Shown here piece by piece: positions 1 to 7,932 of a DNA stretch of 22,041 nt; positions within the stretch are counted from its first letter, which is position 1; every line of letters begins with the position of its first letter. The stretch covers positions 1 through 22,041 of the forward strand of contig CAJPPG010000011.1 in NCBI GenBank assembly GCA_905372495.1, read 5' to 3'. The stretch comes from Candidatus Saccharimonadota bacterium. GTDB taxonomy: Bacteria > Patescibacteriota > Saccharimonadia > Saccharimonadales > Saccharimonadaceae. Position numbers and translations under genes: made by a program. A model generated the notes under the pieces. It was not told the DNA's origin and did no database searches. It worked only from the letters and a program-made list of their open reading frames with translations.

Positions 1-462
1 CTCTGCAACCTAAATCGCGACTCCATCAATCTTGCCCGCCGTGAATTCATGGTTCGCGGTAAAGGTGAAAAAGACCGTCCTATCTTTATTGATCAAACCA
101 CCGCCGACCATCTTGAAGAATACCTTTCCGCCAGACACGACACTCTTTCCGCCCTCTTCCTCAATAATTCTTCCAATCAAAACACCCCCGACACCTCTGG
201 TGATTTTCGCCGACTCAGCCCACGCTCAATCGAGCGCATTATCCAAAAATATGCCCGTCTTGCCGGCATCACCAAACATGTCACACCCCACACCCTTCGC
301 CATAGCTTCGCCACCGATCTTTTAATGAACGGCGCCGACCTGCGCTCCGTCCAAAGTCTTCTTGGCCATGCCAATATTGCCACCACTCAGATTTACACCC
401 ATATCACTGATCCCCACCTTAAAGAAGTTCACGAAAAATTTCATTCAGAAACCAAAGACTAA
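1..462 (+). CDS. Tyrosine recombinase (Xer/phage-integrase family), C-terminal part, 5' truncated by window edge
   Basis: The frame is open from base 1, so the gene begins outside the window; 153 codons are present. This is the catalytic domain of a tyrosine recombinase, which cuts and rejoins DNA through a covalent 3'-phosphotyrosine. Visible catalytic elements (numbered from the Met codon at 49) are the beta-hairpin Lys in RGKGEKDR, His-x-x-Arg in HTLRHSFAT (about residues 81-84), the LLGH histidine (107) and the nucleophile Tyr in TQIYTH (116). The first catalytic Arg and the N-terminal SAM-like domain lie outside the window. Spacing and the ending look like chromosomal XerC/XerD dimer-resolution recombinases rather than a phage integrase, but the missing half prevents a firm choice. 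The gene converges on pilD with a 34-base gap in which I see no hairpin. Confidence 0.9.
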   Translation, partial: LCNLNRDSINLARREFMVRGKGEKDRPIFIDQTTADHLEEYLSARHDTLSALFLNNSSNQNTPDTSGDFRRLSPRSIERIIQKYARLAGITKHVTPHTLRHSFATDLLMNGADLRSVQSLLGHANIATTQIYTHITDPHLKEVHEKFHSETKD

Positions 463-496
463 TTTTTTAGCCTCACGATTCCAATTCAACCACGGT

Positions 497-1453
497 CTAT
501 ACCGCCACTACATAGAGATATAAAAGAATTTCTCTAGCAAACAGCAAGACCAACCAAAACCCCATAATTAGATACGGACCAAATGGCACTCGCACCTTTT
601 TCTTCTGCATAATTTTCTTCGCATTAAATCCTAATGCCAACAAATTCGCTACAAAAAGTAACGTCAGTGACAGCTCGAATCTTCCTAAAAATAACACTGC
701 CGCTAAAGCCAACAAATAATCTCCTCCCCCTACTAACCGTTCTTTTGAAATTTTATACATTAAAAAATATAGACCCGGCAATACTAAAATACTGCTCACT
801 ACAGTAAATAGATCATTCTTAATAACTTCGCTCACCTGCCTAGCCGTCCCAGGCTGTACACTAAGTAATTTTGAGCCAGACCAATATCTTAGTTCCGAGA
901 TTATCCCAAATCTCACCAGCTCATTCAAAATAAAGTACCCCACACCAAGGCCTATCAACGTACATAAGATCCAACTAGGTAACCTTTGCCACTTCAAATC
1001 ATAAACCACCAAAATCCAAAATAATACCGCACTTACCATAAGAATTAATGCTCTTACTATAATCAACGGATTAGTAAAAATTCTCACCAAAAGCTCAATG
1101 TCAAAATTTCGCCAGAAATCGTATCCCTCTCCTTGCCAAAAACCCATTACGTTCACTTGTTTAAAAAATAAACTTAAAATTCCACAAAAAATTAATCCCA
1201 TCGCCACTTCTGAAGCAATCTCAATTCCCCCAATCTTCTTTCCACATTGTCGACAACGCCCCCTCTGTAGTACCCATGACACAATCGGGATTAATTCATA
1301 CCAAGACAGTCGCTGATGACAAAAAAGACACTCTGAACGTCCACCAATCCTCTTTCCCTCTTCCTTATATCGAATCCGATAAGCCTGACAGCATGCAAAT
1401 GATCCAAAAACCGCCCCCACCACAAAAAATACTAGATAAAGCACCACTAACAC
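497..1453 (-). CDS. pilD: Prepilin peptidase / N-methyltransferase (A24 aspartic peptidase)
   Basis: A polytopic membrane protease that removes the leader of type IV prepilins at the cytoplasmic face. The 318-residue protein has the full family layout. The N-terminal domain carries two CxxC pairs (C42/C45 and C67/C70), a zinc knuckle usually linked to the methyltransferase half. The first catalytic aspartate is D152 in VVYDLKWQRLP, the second is D245 in GGGDYLLA, and the conserved VPFGPYL follows near 289-295. About seven hydrophobic segments are seen. The only good start in the window is a GTG at 1453. The gene is divergent from the pilin gene at 1553, so protease and substrate share a roughly 100-base intergenic region. 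It is much more AT-rich in codon choice than the pilin gene. Confidence 0.93.
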   Translation of the reverse strand: MLVVLYLVFFVVGAVFGSFACCQAYRIRYKEEGKRIGGRSECLFCHQRLSWYELIPIVSWVLQRGRCRQCGKKIGGIEIASEVAMGLIFCGILSLFFKQVNVMGFWQGEGYDFWRNFDIELLVRIFTNPLIIVRALILMVSAVLFWILVVYDLKWQRLPSWILCTLIGLGVGYFILNELVRFGIISELRYWSGSKLLSVQPGTARQVSEVIKNDLFTVVSSILVLPGLYFLMYKISKERLVGGGDYLLALAAVLFLGRFELSLTLLFVANLLALGFNAKKIMQKKKVRVPFGPYLIMGFWLVLLFAREILLYLYVVAV

Positions 1454-1477
1454 TATCTGTATATTAGCATAAGCCTC

Positions 1478-1506
1478 TTGATTTTTCTATGAGATTTTAT
1501 TATTAT
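1478..1506 (+). promoter_or_regulatory. Sigma-70-type promoter for the pilin gene
   Basis: TTGATT (1478-1483), a 17-base spacer, then TATTAT (1501-1506). Transcription would start near 1513, giving a leader of about 40 bases with a GAAAGGA ribosome site (1542-1548) ahead of the ATG at 1553. Box quality and exact spacing make this a good candidate, but it is a pattern match only. Confidence 0.6.
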
Positions 1507-1552
1507 TTGCATAAGAAACACGCCAAAAACTTGACTAAAAAGAAAGGATCAA

Positions 1553-2218
1553 ATGGCAAATCAAAATCTAAATAACAAAAAAGGCTTCACCATTATCGAG
1601 GTTGTCTTGGTACTTGGTATCGCCGGTCTTATCTTCCTTATGGTCTTCATCGCCCTTCCTGCTCTCCAACGCAACCGCCGCGACACCCAGCGCACCTCTG
1701 ACATCTCCAGACTCGCTGCTGCCCTAACCAACTATCAGTCAAATAACAGTGGCGCTATTCCTTCAGACAAATTTGGCTCTTACGTCTCTGGACACACTGA
1801 AGTCGACCAAAACATTTCCCGTACTCTTAATCACCAATCTTGGGCCTATTTCTACGATTCCTACCTAATCATTGGTAAAGAAGATAAAGATAAATTTGTT
1901 GACCCAGAAGGTGGCCCATACTCTCTATCCATTTCCTCCTGCCGTGAAGCTACTTCCTATAATGCAGAGACCAAAATTTGTAACAACGGTCAACGTTCAG
2001 CTTCTACCTGGCGTGATCAATCTGAGGGCCGTCCAAACGGTGTAGAAGACGTCACGGCCGGCAACCCTTACGAACAAAGTGGTACCAAAGGTCACACCAT
2101 CAGTATCGTCACCAATGCCACCTGCGAAGGCCCAGACGCTATCCATGCTTCCGGTTCACGCAAAGTTGCCATCCTTTATAAGAAAGAAGGCGGCGGCTCA
2201 ATCTGTCAACCACTTTAA
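1553..2218 (+). CDS. Type IV pilin (prepilin with class III signal)
   Basis: A 221-residue structural pilin or pseudopilin. The short basic leader ends in KKG at residue 11 and is followed by FTIIEVVLVLGIAGLIFL: cleavage after G11, F12 as the methylated +1 residue and E16 as the +5 glutamate that orders subunits in the filament. The hydrophobic N-terminal helix runs to about residue 36, followed by an amphipathic helix and a globular head. Four cysteines (C130, C143, C191, C218) suggest two disulfides, the last closing a C-terminal loop as in many major pilins. It has a good ribosome site, its own promoter and its own terminator, consistent with high expression apart from the assembly operon. 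It is the only pilin-like gene in the window, so major versus minor status cannot be settled. It is the likely substrate of the divergent PilD. Confidence 0.9.
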   Translation: MANQNLNNKKGFTIIEVVLVLGIAGLIFLMVFIALPALQRNRRDTQRTSDISRLAAALTNYQSNNSGAIPSDKFGSYVSGHTEVDQNISRTLNHQSWAYFYDSYLIIGKEDKDKFVDPEGGPYSLSISSCREATSYNAETKICNNGQRSASTWRDQSEGRPNGVEDVTAGNPYEQSGTKGHTISIVTNATCEGPDAIHASGSRKVAILYKKEGGGSICQPL

Positions 2219-2220
2219 AA

Positions 2221-2245
2221 AAAGAAACCCCGCAAGGGGTTCTTT
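2221..2245. terminator. Bidirectional rho-independent terminator between pilin and ung
   Basis: Stem AACCCC / GGGGTT with a GCAA loop (2226-2241), extended by A/T pairs around one bulged A. A T-rich run follows on the + strand (2243-2248), and a matching A-rich run lies upstream, so the hairpin also reads as a terminator on the - strand. It begins 3 bases after the pilin stop and lies 16 bases beyond the stop of the convergent ung gene, ending both transcription units. Confidence 0.85.
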
Positions 2246-2260
2246 TTTATCCCAATCTTT

Positions 2261-2920
2261 TTACCACTTAATTATTTCAAGTCCTTTCGATTTCAGATAT
2301 TCATTTGTTTTCGAAAACGGCTTAGAACCAAAGAACCCATTATAAGCTGACAGTGGCGAGGGGTGGGCCGACTCTAAAACCAGGTGTCTCTCTTGATCGA
2401 TTAATATCTTTTTAGCTCTAGCATCTCTCCCCCACAAAATAAACACTAAGTTTTCACGATTTTTGTTTAAATAACCTACACAATTTTTCGAAAAAGTCTC
2501 CCATCCCTTCCCCCTATGAGACCCCGCTCGATGCGCCTCCACTGTTAATACATTATTTAGTAGCAACACCCCCTGCTCCTGCCAACTCGAAAGATCCCCA
2601 TCCGGATTCATGTGCTCCCCCACATCCGCATCTATTTCCTTATAAATATTCAGTAGACTAGGCGCTATATATTTTCCACCTTTTTTAATCGAAAAAGCCA
2701 ACCCATCCGCCACTCCTGGGGTATGATATGGGTCCTGCCCCAAAATTACTACTTTTACTTTATTTAAATCCGTCAAAAACGCTCTGAACACCAAGTTTTT
2801 ATCTGGAAATATTGTCTTCTCTTTATATTCGTTATGTAAAAAAATAGCTAATTTTCTAAAATAATCTTTAGAGAATTCTTCCTTCAAAAATTCCCGCCAA
2901 CTCTCATCAAAACACTTCAT
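2261..2920 (-). CDS. ung: Uracil-DNA glycosylase, family 1
   Basis: Removes uracil from DNA, starting base-excision repair. The 219-residue protein has both family-1 signatures: GQDPYH at 61-66 with the catalytic Asp63, and HPSPLS at 186-191 with the catalytic His186. The conserved FILWG-type strand is at about 160-164. I chose the ATG at 2920 over the in-frame TTG at 2932 because it sits one base after the tmk stop and gives the family's usual N-terminus. It is the last gene of a unit running from 7839, and the bidirectional terminator follows. Placement behind tdk and tmk pairs thymidine nucleotide supply with removal of misincorporated dUMP. Confidence 0.95.
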   Translation of the reverse strand: MKCFDESWREFLKEEFSKDYFRKLAIFLHNEYKEKTIFPDKNLVFRAFLTDLNKVKVVILGQDPYHTPGVADGLAFSIKKGGKYIAPSLLNIYKEIDADVGEHMNPDGDLSSWQEQGVLLLNNVLTVEAHRAGSHRGKGWETFSKNCVGYLNKNRENLVFILWGRDARAKKILIDQERHLVLESAHPSPLSAYNGFFGSKPFSKTNEYLKSKGLEIIKW

Positions 2921-2921
2921 T

Positions 2922-3545
2922 TTATAATGCAAACAGTTTTCTTAATTCCTCTTGCACCTCATTAATCGTTCCTCCAGCATCTAGACACTGCAGCTTCATT
3001 TCCTTCGCAACCTTCAAATATGCTTTATTCACTTTTTTCTGGAACTCTGTTGGTTGCGTTTTTAAGACCTCGCCCGCTCGGCCCTGTTCGACCGCCTGTG
3101 TATTTAGCCTACGTTGTCTCTCCGCATCCGACAATGTTAGTACCACTATTCTGTCAGGTTTAAAATAATAATCTGGCATAATTTCTTTATGTAGACGTGA
3201 AATTAATGATTTTGAAACTCCTCCAGCATAACCTTCATAAATCAAAGTCGACAACCAGTTACGTGTTAAAATTACCGTCTCACCACGTCTTAGTGCTGGT
3301 TCCGCAATCTTTCTCCATTGCTCATAACGGTTGACTAGGAATAACAATACCCTAGTTCTATGATTAATATCTTGCTTAGTTTTATATGTTAACTTGGCAA
3401 TCTCAGACACAAATGGATCTTCCGAACCAGTTCCCGACTCCGAGTAAGCGGTCACAATCTCACCCTTCTCCCTTAAATATTCAGCCAAAAGACGCGCCTG
3501 GGTATCTTTTCCCGTCGCATCCTGTCCCTCAATCACAATCAACAT
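2922..3545 (-). CDS. tmk: Thymidylate kinase (dTMP kinase)
   Basis: Phosphorylates dTMP to dTDP. The 207-residue protein starts MLIVIEGQDATGKD, with the P-loop at residues 7-14. The start is fixed by a TAATG junction with tdk at 3547-3543; a longer frame back to 3629 only runs inside tdk. Later features fit the family: NRYEQW near 72-77, the strand PDRIVVLTL (130-138) followed by a helix with ERQRRL, and a LID-like stretch with Arg156. One oddity: the usual Asp-Arg-(Tyr/His) motif before the LS-T--Y helix reads T-R-N (94-96), so the conserved aspartate is missing while the arginine stays. Coupling with thymidine kinase supports the assignment over another nucleoside monophosphate kinase. Confidence 0.85.
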   Translation of the reverse strand: MLIVIEGQDATGKDTQARLLAEYLREKGEIVTAYSESGTGSEDPFVSEIAKLTYKTKQDINHRTRVLLFLVNRYEQWRKIAEPALRRGETVILTRNWLSTLIYEGYAGGVSKSLISRLHKEIMPDYYFKPDRIVVLTLSDAERQRRLNTQAVEQGRAGEVLKTQPTEFQKKVNKAYLKVAKEMKLQCLDAGGTINEVQEELRKLFAL

Positions 3546-4183
3546 TATTTTACTCCTGCCGCATGCTTCTTCAAAATTGCCCCGCCTTTTTTCTTTCCCG
3601 CTGCATATTCCGAGTAGCACTTTGGGCAAATTGCCCTATATTCAACCTCTGAACTACCATCATCAATCAAGACATCTGGACCGTCCGCCATAAACTCTCC
3701 ATTCAAAAATCGTGCATTTAGAGTTGCCTTACGTCCACACTCACAGATCGTTTTAATCTCGTCGATATCGTGTGCCATCTGCAGTAATCTTGTCGCCCCC
3801 TCAAAACCGCCATCAGTCAATCTAAAGTTCAATCTTAGACCATAAGCCATTACCGGCACCTCAAGATCCGTCGTCACCTTCATTAATTGATCTACCTGCT
3901 TTGAGGTCAAGAACTGTGCTTCGTCAACCAATACACAAGAGATTTTCTTGTCTTTAATGTGTTTTTTCAAGTAACTAAAGAGGTTATCTTCTTTCTCGAA
4001 ACAAAAATCCGTCACTCGCTCCGGCCCAATCCTGGTTAACAACTTCTCGCCATTCTTCGTGTCCGTCTTTGGCTTCATCACACAGACCTGATGACCACGT
4101 TCTTCATAATTAAAAGCCACCTGTAAAAGTTGCATTGTCTTTCCGCAACCCATTGCACCGTATCTGAAATATAGTTTCGCCAC
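3545..4183 (-). CDS. tdk: Thymidine kinase (TK1-like, type II)
   Basis: Makes dTMP from thymidine, the first step of salvage. The 212-residue protein has the P-loop GAMGCGKT at 9-16, the Walker-B-like VLVDEAQ at 84-90 with the probable catalytic base E88, and a C-terminal cysteine region (C147-x-C149 and C186-x2-C189) corresponding to the structural zinc/lasso region. The C-x-C spacing of the first pair resembles the gamma-proteobacterial form. The start is a GTG at 4183, decided by AGGAGG (4189-4194) five bases upstream; the nearby ATG is out of frame. Its stop overlaps the tmk start by one base. It lies 49 bases after the ABC exporter gene on the same strand, so it is probably co-transcribed. 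Confidence 0.93.
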   Translation of the reverse strand: MAKLYFRYGAMGCGKTMQLLQVAFNYEERGHQVCVMKPKTDTKNGEKLLTRIGPERVTDFCFEKEDNLFSYLKKHIKDKKISCVLVDEAQFLTSKQVDQLMKVTTDLEVPVMAYGLRLNFRLTDGGFEGATRLLQMAHDIDEIKTICECGRKATLNARFLNGEFMADGPDVLIDDGSSEVEYRAICPKCYSEYAAGKKKGGAILKKHAAGVK

Positions 4184-4232
4184 AGCATCCTCCTAGTATT
4201 ATTATCTCTATAGTAACACAAGAGTTCAGTTT

Positions 4233-6035
4233 CTACACATCTTCACTAAACTGCGAATTATATAGCTCCGCATAAAAGCCGTTTCTTGCAATTAATTCTT
4301 TATGATTGCCTTGCTCAATAATGTTCCCCTCCCGCATCACCAAAATCAAATCAGCTTTTCGAATTGTCGATAGTCGGTGCGCAATCACGAATGAAGTTCT
4401 CCCCTTTGTAAGCTTTGAAAACGCATCCTGGATTAATTGTTCAGTACGCGTATCCACATTAGAAGTTGCCTCATCCAAAATCATCATCGTAGGCTTACTA
4501 ATCACTGCCCTCGTAATTGTCATCAATTGTTTTTCACCAGCTGAAATATTATCCGAGTCCTCTGAAATCACCGTCTGGTATCCGTTAGGTAGTGACCTAA
4601 TAAAGTGGTCCACTCCCACTAGTTTTGCCGCCTCATAAACATCCTCGTCCGAGATTTTCTTTGCTCCGTATTTTAAATTCTCCATAATCGTTCCCGAGAA
4701 CAACCATGTATCTTGTAAAACCATCCCGAACAAATCACGCACCTCATCACGTCGCATCTTCTTCGTCTCAACACCATCAATCAAAATTTCACCATCGTTA
4801 GGGTCAAAGAATCGCATCAACAAATTTACTATCGTCGTCTTTCCCGCCCCAGTCGGCCCCACAATCGCCACCTGCATTCCTGGTTTAATCTTAACCGAGA
4901 AATTTTTAATCACTGGCTTCACATCATAGCTAAAATTCACATTTCTAAATTCCACCTCACCCTGTAGTTTGCGATTTTTATTTATAATCTGAGAGAATAA
5001 ACTCTTTTCTACTTCTGGCTCCTCCTCTTTCTCCTCTAGAAAATCAAAAATCCTCTCAGCCGCTGCCAATATTTGCTGAATTGTACTTGAAAGTTGAGCA
5101 ATCTCTGTAATTGGCCTATTAAAACGGTTCAAATATTGAATGAATGCCTGAATACCACCAATCGAAATCGATCCAATAATTACATAGTATCCGCCCAACA
5201 TACATACACCAGCGTATGCCAAATTCAAAAAGATATGTGTTAAAGGAAAAGTTAGCGAACTAAGAAAATGAGCCTCGCTACTCTCTTTATATAACTTTTG
5301 ATTTATCGTCTCGAAACTCTTTATTGACCGTCCGGCATGATTATTTGCCTTAATAACCAACTGACCACTAAAGCTCTCCTCGATAATCGCGTTTAATTTA
5401 CCTAATGTCTCTCGCTCTGCTACAAAATACACCTTAGCCTTCTTCAAAACTCTCGCGATAAAAATTGTCGAAATCGGCACCGCTACAATTGCAATCAAAG
5501 ACAACGTGACCGAAAGATACAACATAATCGCTAAGTAGCTCACAAGTGTTGTAGTACTTGTAATAATCTGTGTTAAAGTTTCAGCAAATGATACCGAAAT
5601 CGTATCGACATCATTAATCATTCTCGACATCACGTCTCCATTTGGCGTCTTATCAAAGTACCCAATCGGCAAACGTCGCATTTTCCTCAAAATCTTCTCT
5701 CTTAGCTTCTTTTCATACAATACTGAAAGGGACGAAGTTACTACTCCTTGAATATAGCCAATTACCGCCGACGATACAAATGTTGCAATCAGAATAAACG
5801 CTAAGAAATTAATTTCAGACCAATTTATCACACCCTGATTTTTTAATGACTCCGTCGCAGAAGTTGTCATCATACCAAGAATCATTGGTCCAAAAACCAT
5901 TAAAAGCGTCGAGATCAAAGATAAAACCGCAGCAATTATAATCCTTATCTTCCACTCCCTAATCGACTGCCAGAAACGCCTCAAAGCACCCTTTAGGTCC
6001 TTTAGACCCTGTGCATTTACTCCCTTGTCACGCAT
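4233..6035 (-). CDS. Heterodimeric ABC exporter, subunit with the catalytic Glu and H-loop His
   Basis: A 600-residue half-transporter: N-terminal six-helix type IV (ABC_membrane) domain to about residue 330, then a nucleotide-binding domain. Walker A GPTGAGKT is at 393-400, the Q-loop VLQD at 439-442, the signature ISAGE at 497-501, Walker B with ILDEATS (D521, E522) and H-loop H553. The catalytic glutamate and switch histidine are intact, but the signature departs from LSGGQ. The preceding gene shows the reverse pattern, which is what is expected of asymmetric heterodimeric exporters such as TM287/TM288, BmrCD or LmrCD. It starts one base after the upstream subunit's stop, with GGGGAG as ribosome site. 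Substrate unknown; multidrug or lipid export is the family's usual role. Confidence 0.92.
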   Translation of the reverse strand: MRDKGVNAQGLKDLKGALRRFWQSIREWKIRIIIAAVLSLISTLLMVFGPMILGMMTTSATESLKNQGVINWSEINFLAFILIATFVSSAVIGYIQGVVTSSLSVLYEKKLREKILRKMRRLPIGYFDKTPNGDVMSRMINDVDTISVSFAETLTQIITSTTTLVSYLAIMLYLSVTLSLIAIVAVPISTIFIARVLKKAKVYFVAERETLGKLNAIIEESFSGQLVIKANNHAGRSIKSFETINQKLYKESSEAHFLSSLTFPLTHIFLNLAYAGVCMLGGYYVIIGSISIGGIQAFIQYLNRFNRPITEIAQLSSTIQQILAAAERIFDFLEEKEEEPEVEKSLFSQIINKNRKLQGEVEFRNVNFSYDVKPVIKNFSVKIKPGMQVAIVGPTGAGKTTIVNLLMRFFDPNDGEILIDGVETKKMRRDEVRDLFGMVLQDTWLFSGTIMENLKYGAKKISDEDVYEAAKLVGVDHFIRSLPNGYQTVISEDSDNISAGEKQLMTITRAVISKPTMMILDEATSNVDTRTEQLIQDAFSKLTKGRTSFVIAHRLSTIRKADLILVMREGNIIEQGNHKELIARNGFYAELYNSQFSEDV

Positions 6036-6036
6036 C

Positions 6037-7839
6037 TTATTTCTCCCCTTTCTGTTTTTCCCTATCCTGGACCACCTCTAATGCCCCAACCTTAGAACTC
6101 ACTGTCAGTTCCGCAGCCAATTCCTCATCTGAAAATTGTGACTTTGCGATCTCAAGATAAACCTTACATCTCTTCAGTAGCTCATAGTGAGTTCCCCGCC
6201 CCACAATCTTCCCTTGATCTAGTACAATAATCTGTTCTGCGTCTCTAATCGTATTAATCCTCTGGGCTACTACTAATACCACCGATTCCTTTGTTACTTC
6301 TTTCAATGCCGCTCTCAGTAATCTATCTGTTTTCATATCCAGCGCTGAAAAAGCATCGTCAAATACAAATATTTCAGGCTCCTTCGCCACTGCCCTCGCA
6401 ATCGACAACCGTTGTCGTTGTCCGCCCGACACATTCGTTCCCCCTTCTGAAATTTTACTTTCATATTTTTTTGGCATCTTTTCGATGAATTCCGTCGCCT
6501 GAGCTATTCTCGCTGCCTTTTTCATTTGCGCATCCATCCCCTTCTCTACGCCAAATAAAATATTTGATCTCACTGTTCCACCAAACAGATAACCTTTTTG
6601 TGGCACTAGTCCAATTCGATCAATCAAATCTGATTCAGCATACTCCTTAATCTTCTTGCCATTTATCAAGATCTCTCCCTCTGTTGCATCATAAAACCTT
6701 GGCACTAAATTAATCAGTGTCGACTTACCAGATCCCGTTGAACCAATAAAAGCCGTTGTTTTTCCCGCTTCGGCCACAAAACTAATGTTCTCCAGCACCT
6801 TACCATCACTCGAATTATAACCAAAACTCACATTCCTAAATTCGACGCTCACCTTCTTGTCTGTATCCTTCGTACTTTTTTCCGGAAATATGATCTTAGA
6901 TTGAGTCTTTAATACCTCGTTGATACGTTTTACTGACACATTTGCACGTGGAATTAGCACAAACAGCATAGTCAAAAACAAAAATGACATAATTACCTGT
7001 GTAGCATACTGCATAAACGCAATCATTTTACCAAGATAACTTACATCAACATTTAATCTTGAAATACCCACCCAGATCGCCAGTAATGACGTCATGTTGA
7101 ATACTAGCATCATGATCGGAGTCTGCAACTGCATAACTTTTACAATCGACAAATCAGTTTTTGTCAACTCATCGTTTGCCTTTTTAAATTTCTTCTCCTC
7201 GTAATCTTCTTTGTTTAATGCCCGAATCACTCTTACACCAGTCAAATTCTCTCTCGTTAACAAGTTTATTTTATCCATCATCTTCTGGAACAACGCAAAC
7301 TTTGGCATCACAAGTCCAATAATCACAATTGAAAAAACAAGGAGTACTGCAATTGCTAATCCAATGATCCACGTCATATCTGGCGCCACTACAAATGCCT
7401 GCATTACTGCCCCTACTGCCATTAATGGTGCACGAATCAACGTCGATAAGCACATCACCATCGTTTGCTGCACTTGTGAAACATCATTAGTAGTTCTCGT
7501 TACCAATGAGGCTGTAGAAAATTGTTCTGTTTCTGCAATAGAAAAAGATAGTACTTTAGCAAATAAATCTTTTTTCATATCCCGACTAATTGCTGCACTA
7601 ACTTTCGCAGAAAAATATGAAGAAACCAAGGTACCAAGCGCCGAAACTATGGTCACTCCAAACATCTTCACTCCCATCTGCCAGATGTAATTCGTGTCGT
7701 TCTTAATAATCCCTTCATTCACGATATCTGCCATCATTGTTGGTAACATCAGCGTACCAAAAACCTGCAAGCCAACCGCGAGCACTAATACCAAACATTG
7801 CCAAAAATATGGCCTCATATATCTAAATAATTTCAACAT
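6037..7839 (-). CDS. Heterodimeric ABC exporter, degenerate-site subunit
   Basis: A 600-residue half-transporter with an N-terminal six-helix membrane domain (about 1-310) and a C-terminal ATPase domain. Walker A GSTGSGKS is at 366-373 and the signature VSGGQ at 470-474. Two catalytic positions are changed: Walker B reads FVFDDAFSALD, so Asp495 replaces the catalytic Glu, and the H-loop reads VVAQR, so Gln526 replaces the switch His. This is the known signature of the non-hydrolysing site in heterodimeric exporters, and the next gene complements it. The C-terminal 30 residues are charged. The ATG at 7839 follows a perfect GGAGGTGAT ribosome site. It is the first gene of a five-gene unit ending at ung. 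Confidence 0.92.
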   Translation of the reverse strand: MLKLFRYMRPYFWQCLVLVLAVGLQVFGTLMLPTMMADIVNEGIIKNDTNYIWQMGVKMFGVTIVSALGTLVSSYFSAKVSAAISRDMKKDLFAKVLSFSIAETEQFSTASLVTRTTNDVSQVQQTMVMCLSTLIRAPLMAVGAVMQAFVVAPDMTWIIGLAIAVLLVFSIVIIGLVMPKFALFQKMMDKINLLTRENLTGVRVIRALNKEDYEEKKFKKANDELTKTDLSIVKVMQLQTPIMMLVFNMTSLLAIWVGISRLNVDVSYLGKMIAFMQYATQVIMSFLFLTMLFVLIPRANVSVKRINEVLKTQSKIIFPEKSTKDTDKKVSVEFRNVSFGYNSSDGKVLENISFVAEAGKTTAFIGSTGSGKSTLINLVPRFYDATEGEILINGKKIKEYAESDLIDRIGLVPQKGYLFGGTVRSNILFGVEKGMDAQMKKAARIAQATEFIEKMPKKYESKISEGGTNVSGGQRQRLSIARAVAKEPEIFVFDDAFSALDMKTDRLLRAALKEVTKESVVLVVAQRINTIRDAEQIIVLDQGKIVGRGTHYELLKRCKVYLEIAKSQFSDEELAAELTVSSKVGALEVVQDREKQKGEK

Positions 7840-7841
7840 CT

Positions 7842-7850
7842 ATCACCTCC
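7842..7850 (-). promoter_or_regulatory. Nine-base perfect Shine-Dalgarno sequence
   Basis: The minus strand reads GGAGGTGAT just ahead of the ATG at 7839, full complementarity to the canonical 16S 3' tail. It is the strongest ribosome site in the window and fixes the start of the first exporter subunit. Confidence 0.85.
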
Positions 7851-7870
7851 AGGGATTTTCTAAGTTCGTT

Positions 7871-7894
7871 CTATAACAAGAACATTTCTTATAG
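7871..7894 (-). promoter_or_regulatory. Imperfect dyad at the predicted transcript start of the exporter operon
   Basis: Arms CTAT...ATAG enclose AAGAA-CAT-TTCTT, with three unpaired bases on one side. The predicted transcription start is near 7894, so the dyad would lie at about +1 to +24, a place where a repressor could bind or a 5' hairpin could form. It is AT-rich and may be chance. Confidence 0.3.
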
Positions 7895-7900
7895 ATATAC

Positions 7901-7929
7901 ATTTTATCTTAATTTTAGTATTTTATCAA
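7901..7929 (-). promoter_or_regulatory. Sigma-70-type promoter for the exporter-tdk-tmk-ung unit
   Basis: On the minus strand TTGATA (7929-7924), exactly 17 bases, then TAAAAT (7906-7901). Transcription would start near 7894, giving a leader of about 55 bases that contains the nine-base ribosome site. The -35 box begins four bases after the znuB stop codon, separating the two transcription units. Confidence 0.65.
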
Positions 7930-7932
7930 ACA

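Noticed and set aside
1..462. Integrase as the mark of a mobile element or genomic island
   Set aside because: No attachment repeats, tRNA or phage/transposon genes follow, and the motifs fit chromosomal Xer recombinases; the gene is also cut by the edge.
463..496. Terminator between the recombinase and pilD
   Set aside because: A short T-run follows the recombinase stop, but I could not pair a stable stem ahead of it on either strand.
3386..3652. Open frames antisense to tmk/tdk, and the longer tmk frame back to 3629
   Set aside because: The P-loop start at 3545 with the TAATG junction explains the locus; the extra residues come from reading through tdk.
7211..7690. 159-codon open frame on the + strand inside the exporter gene
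   Set aside because: It is antisense to a fully supported ABC transporter gene, has no family motifs and no convincing ribosome site; a shadow frame.
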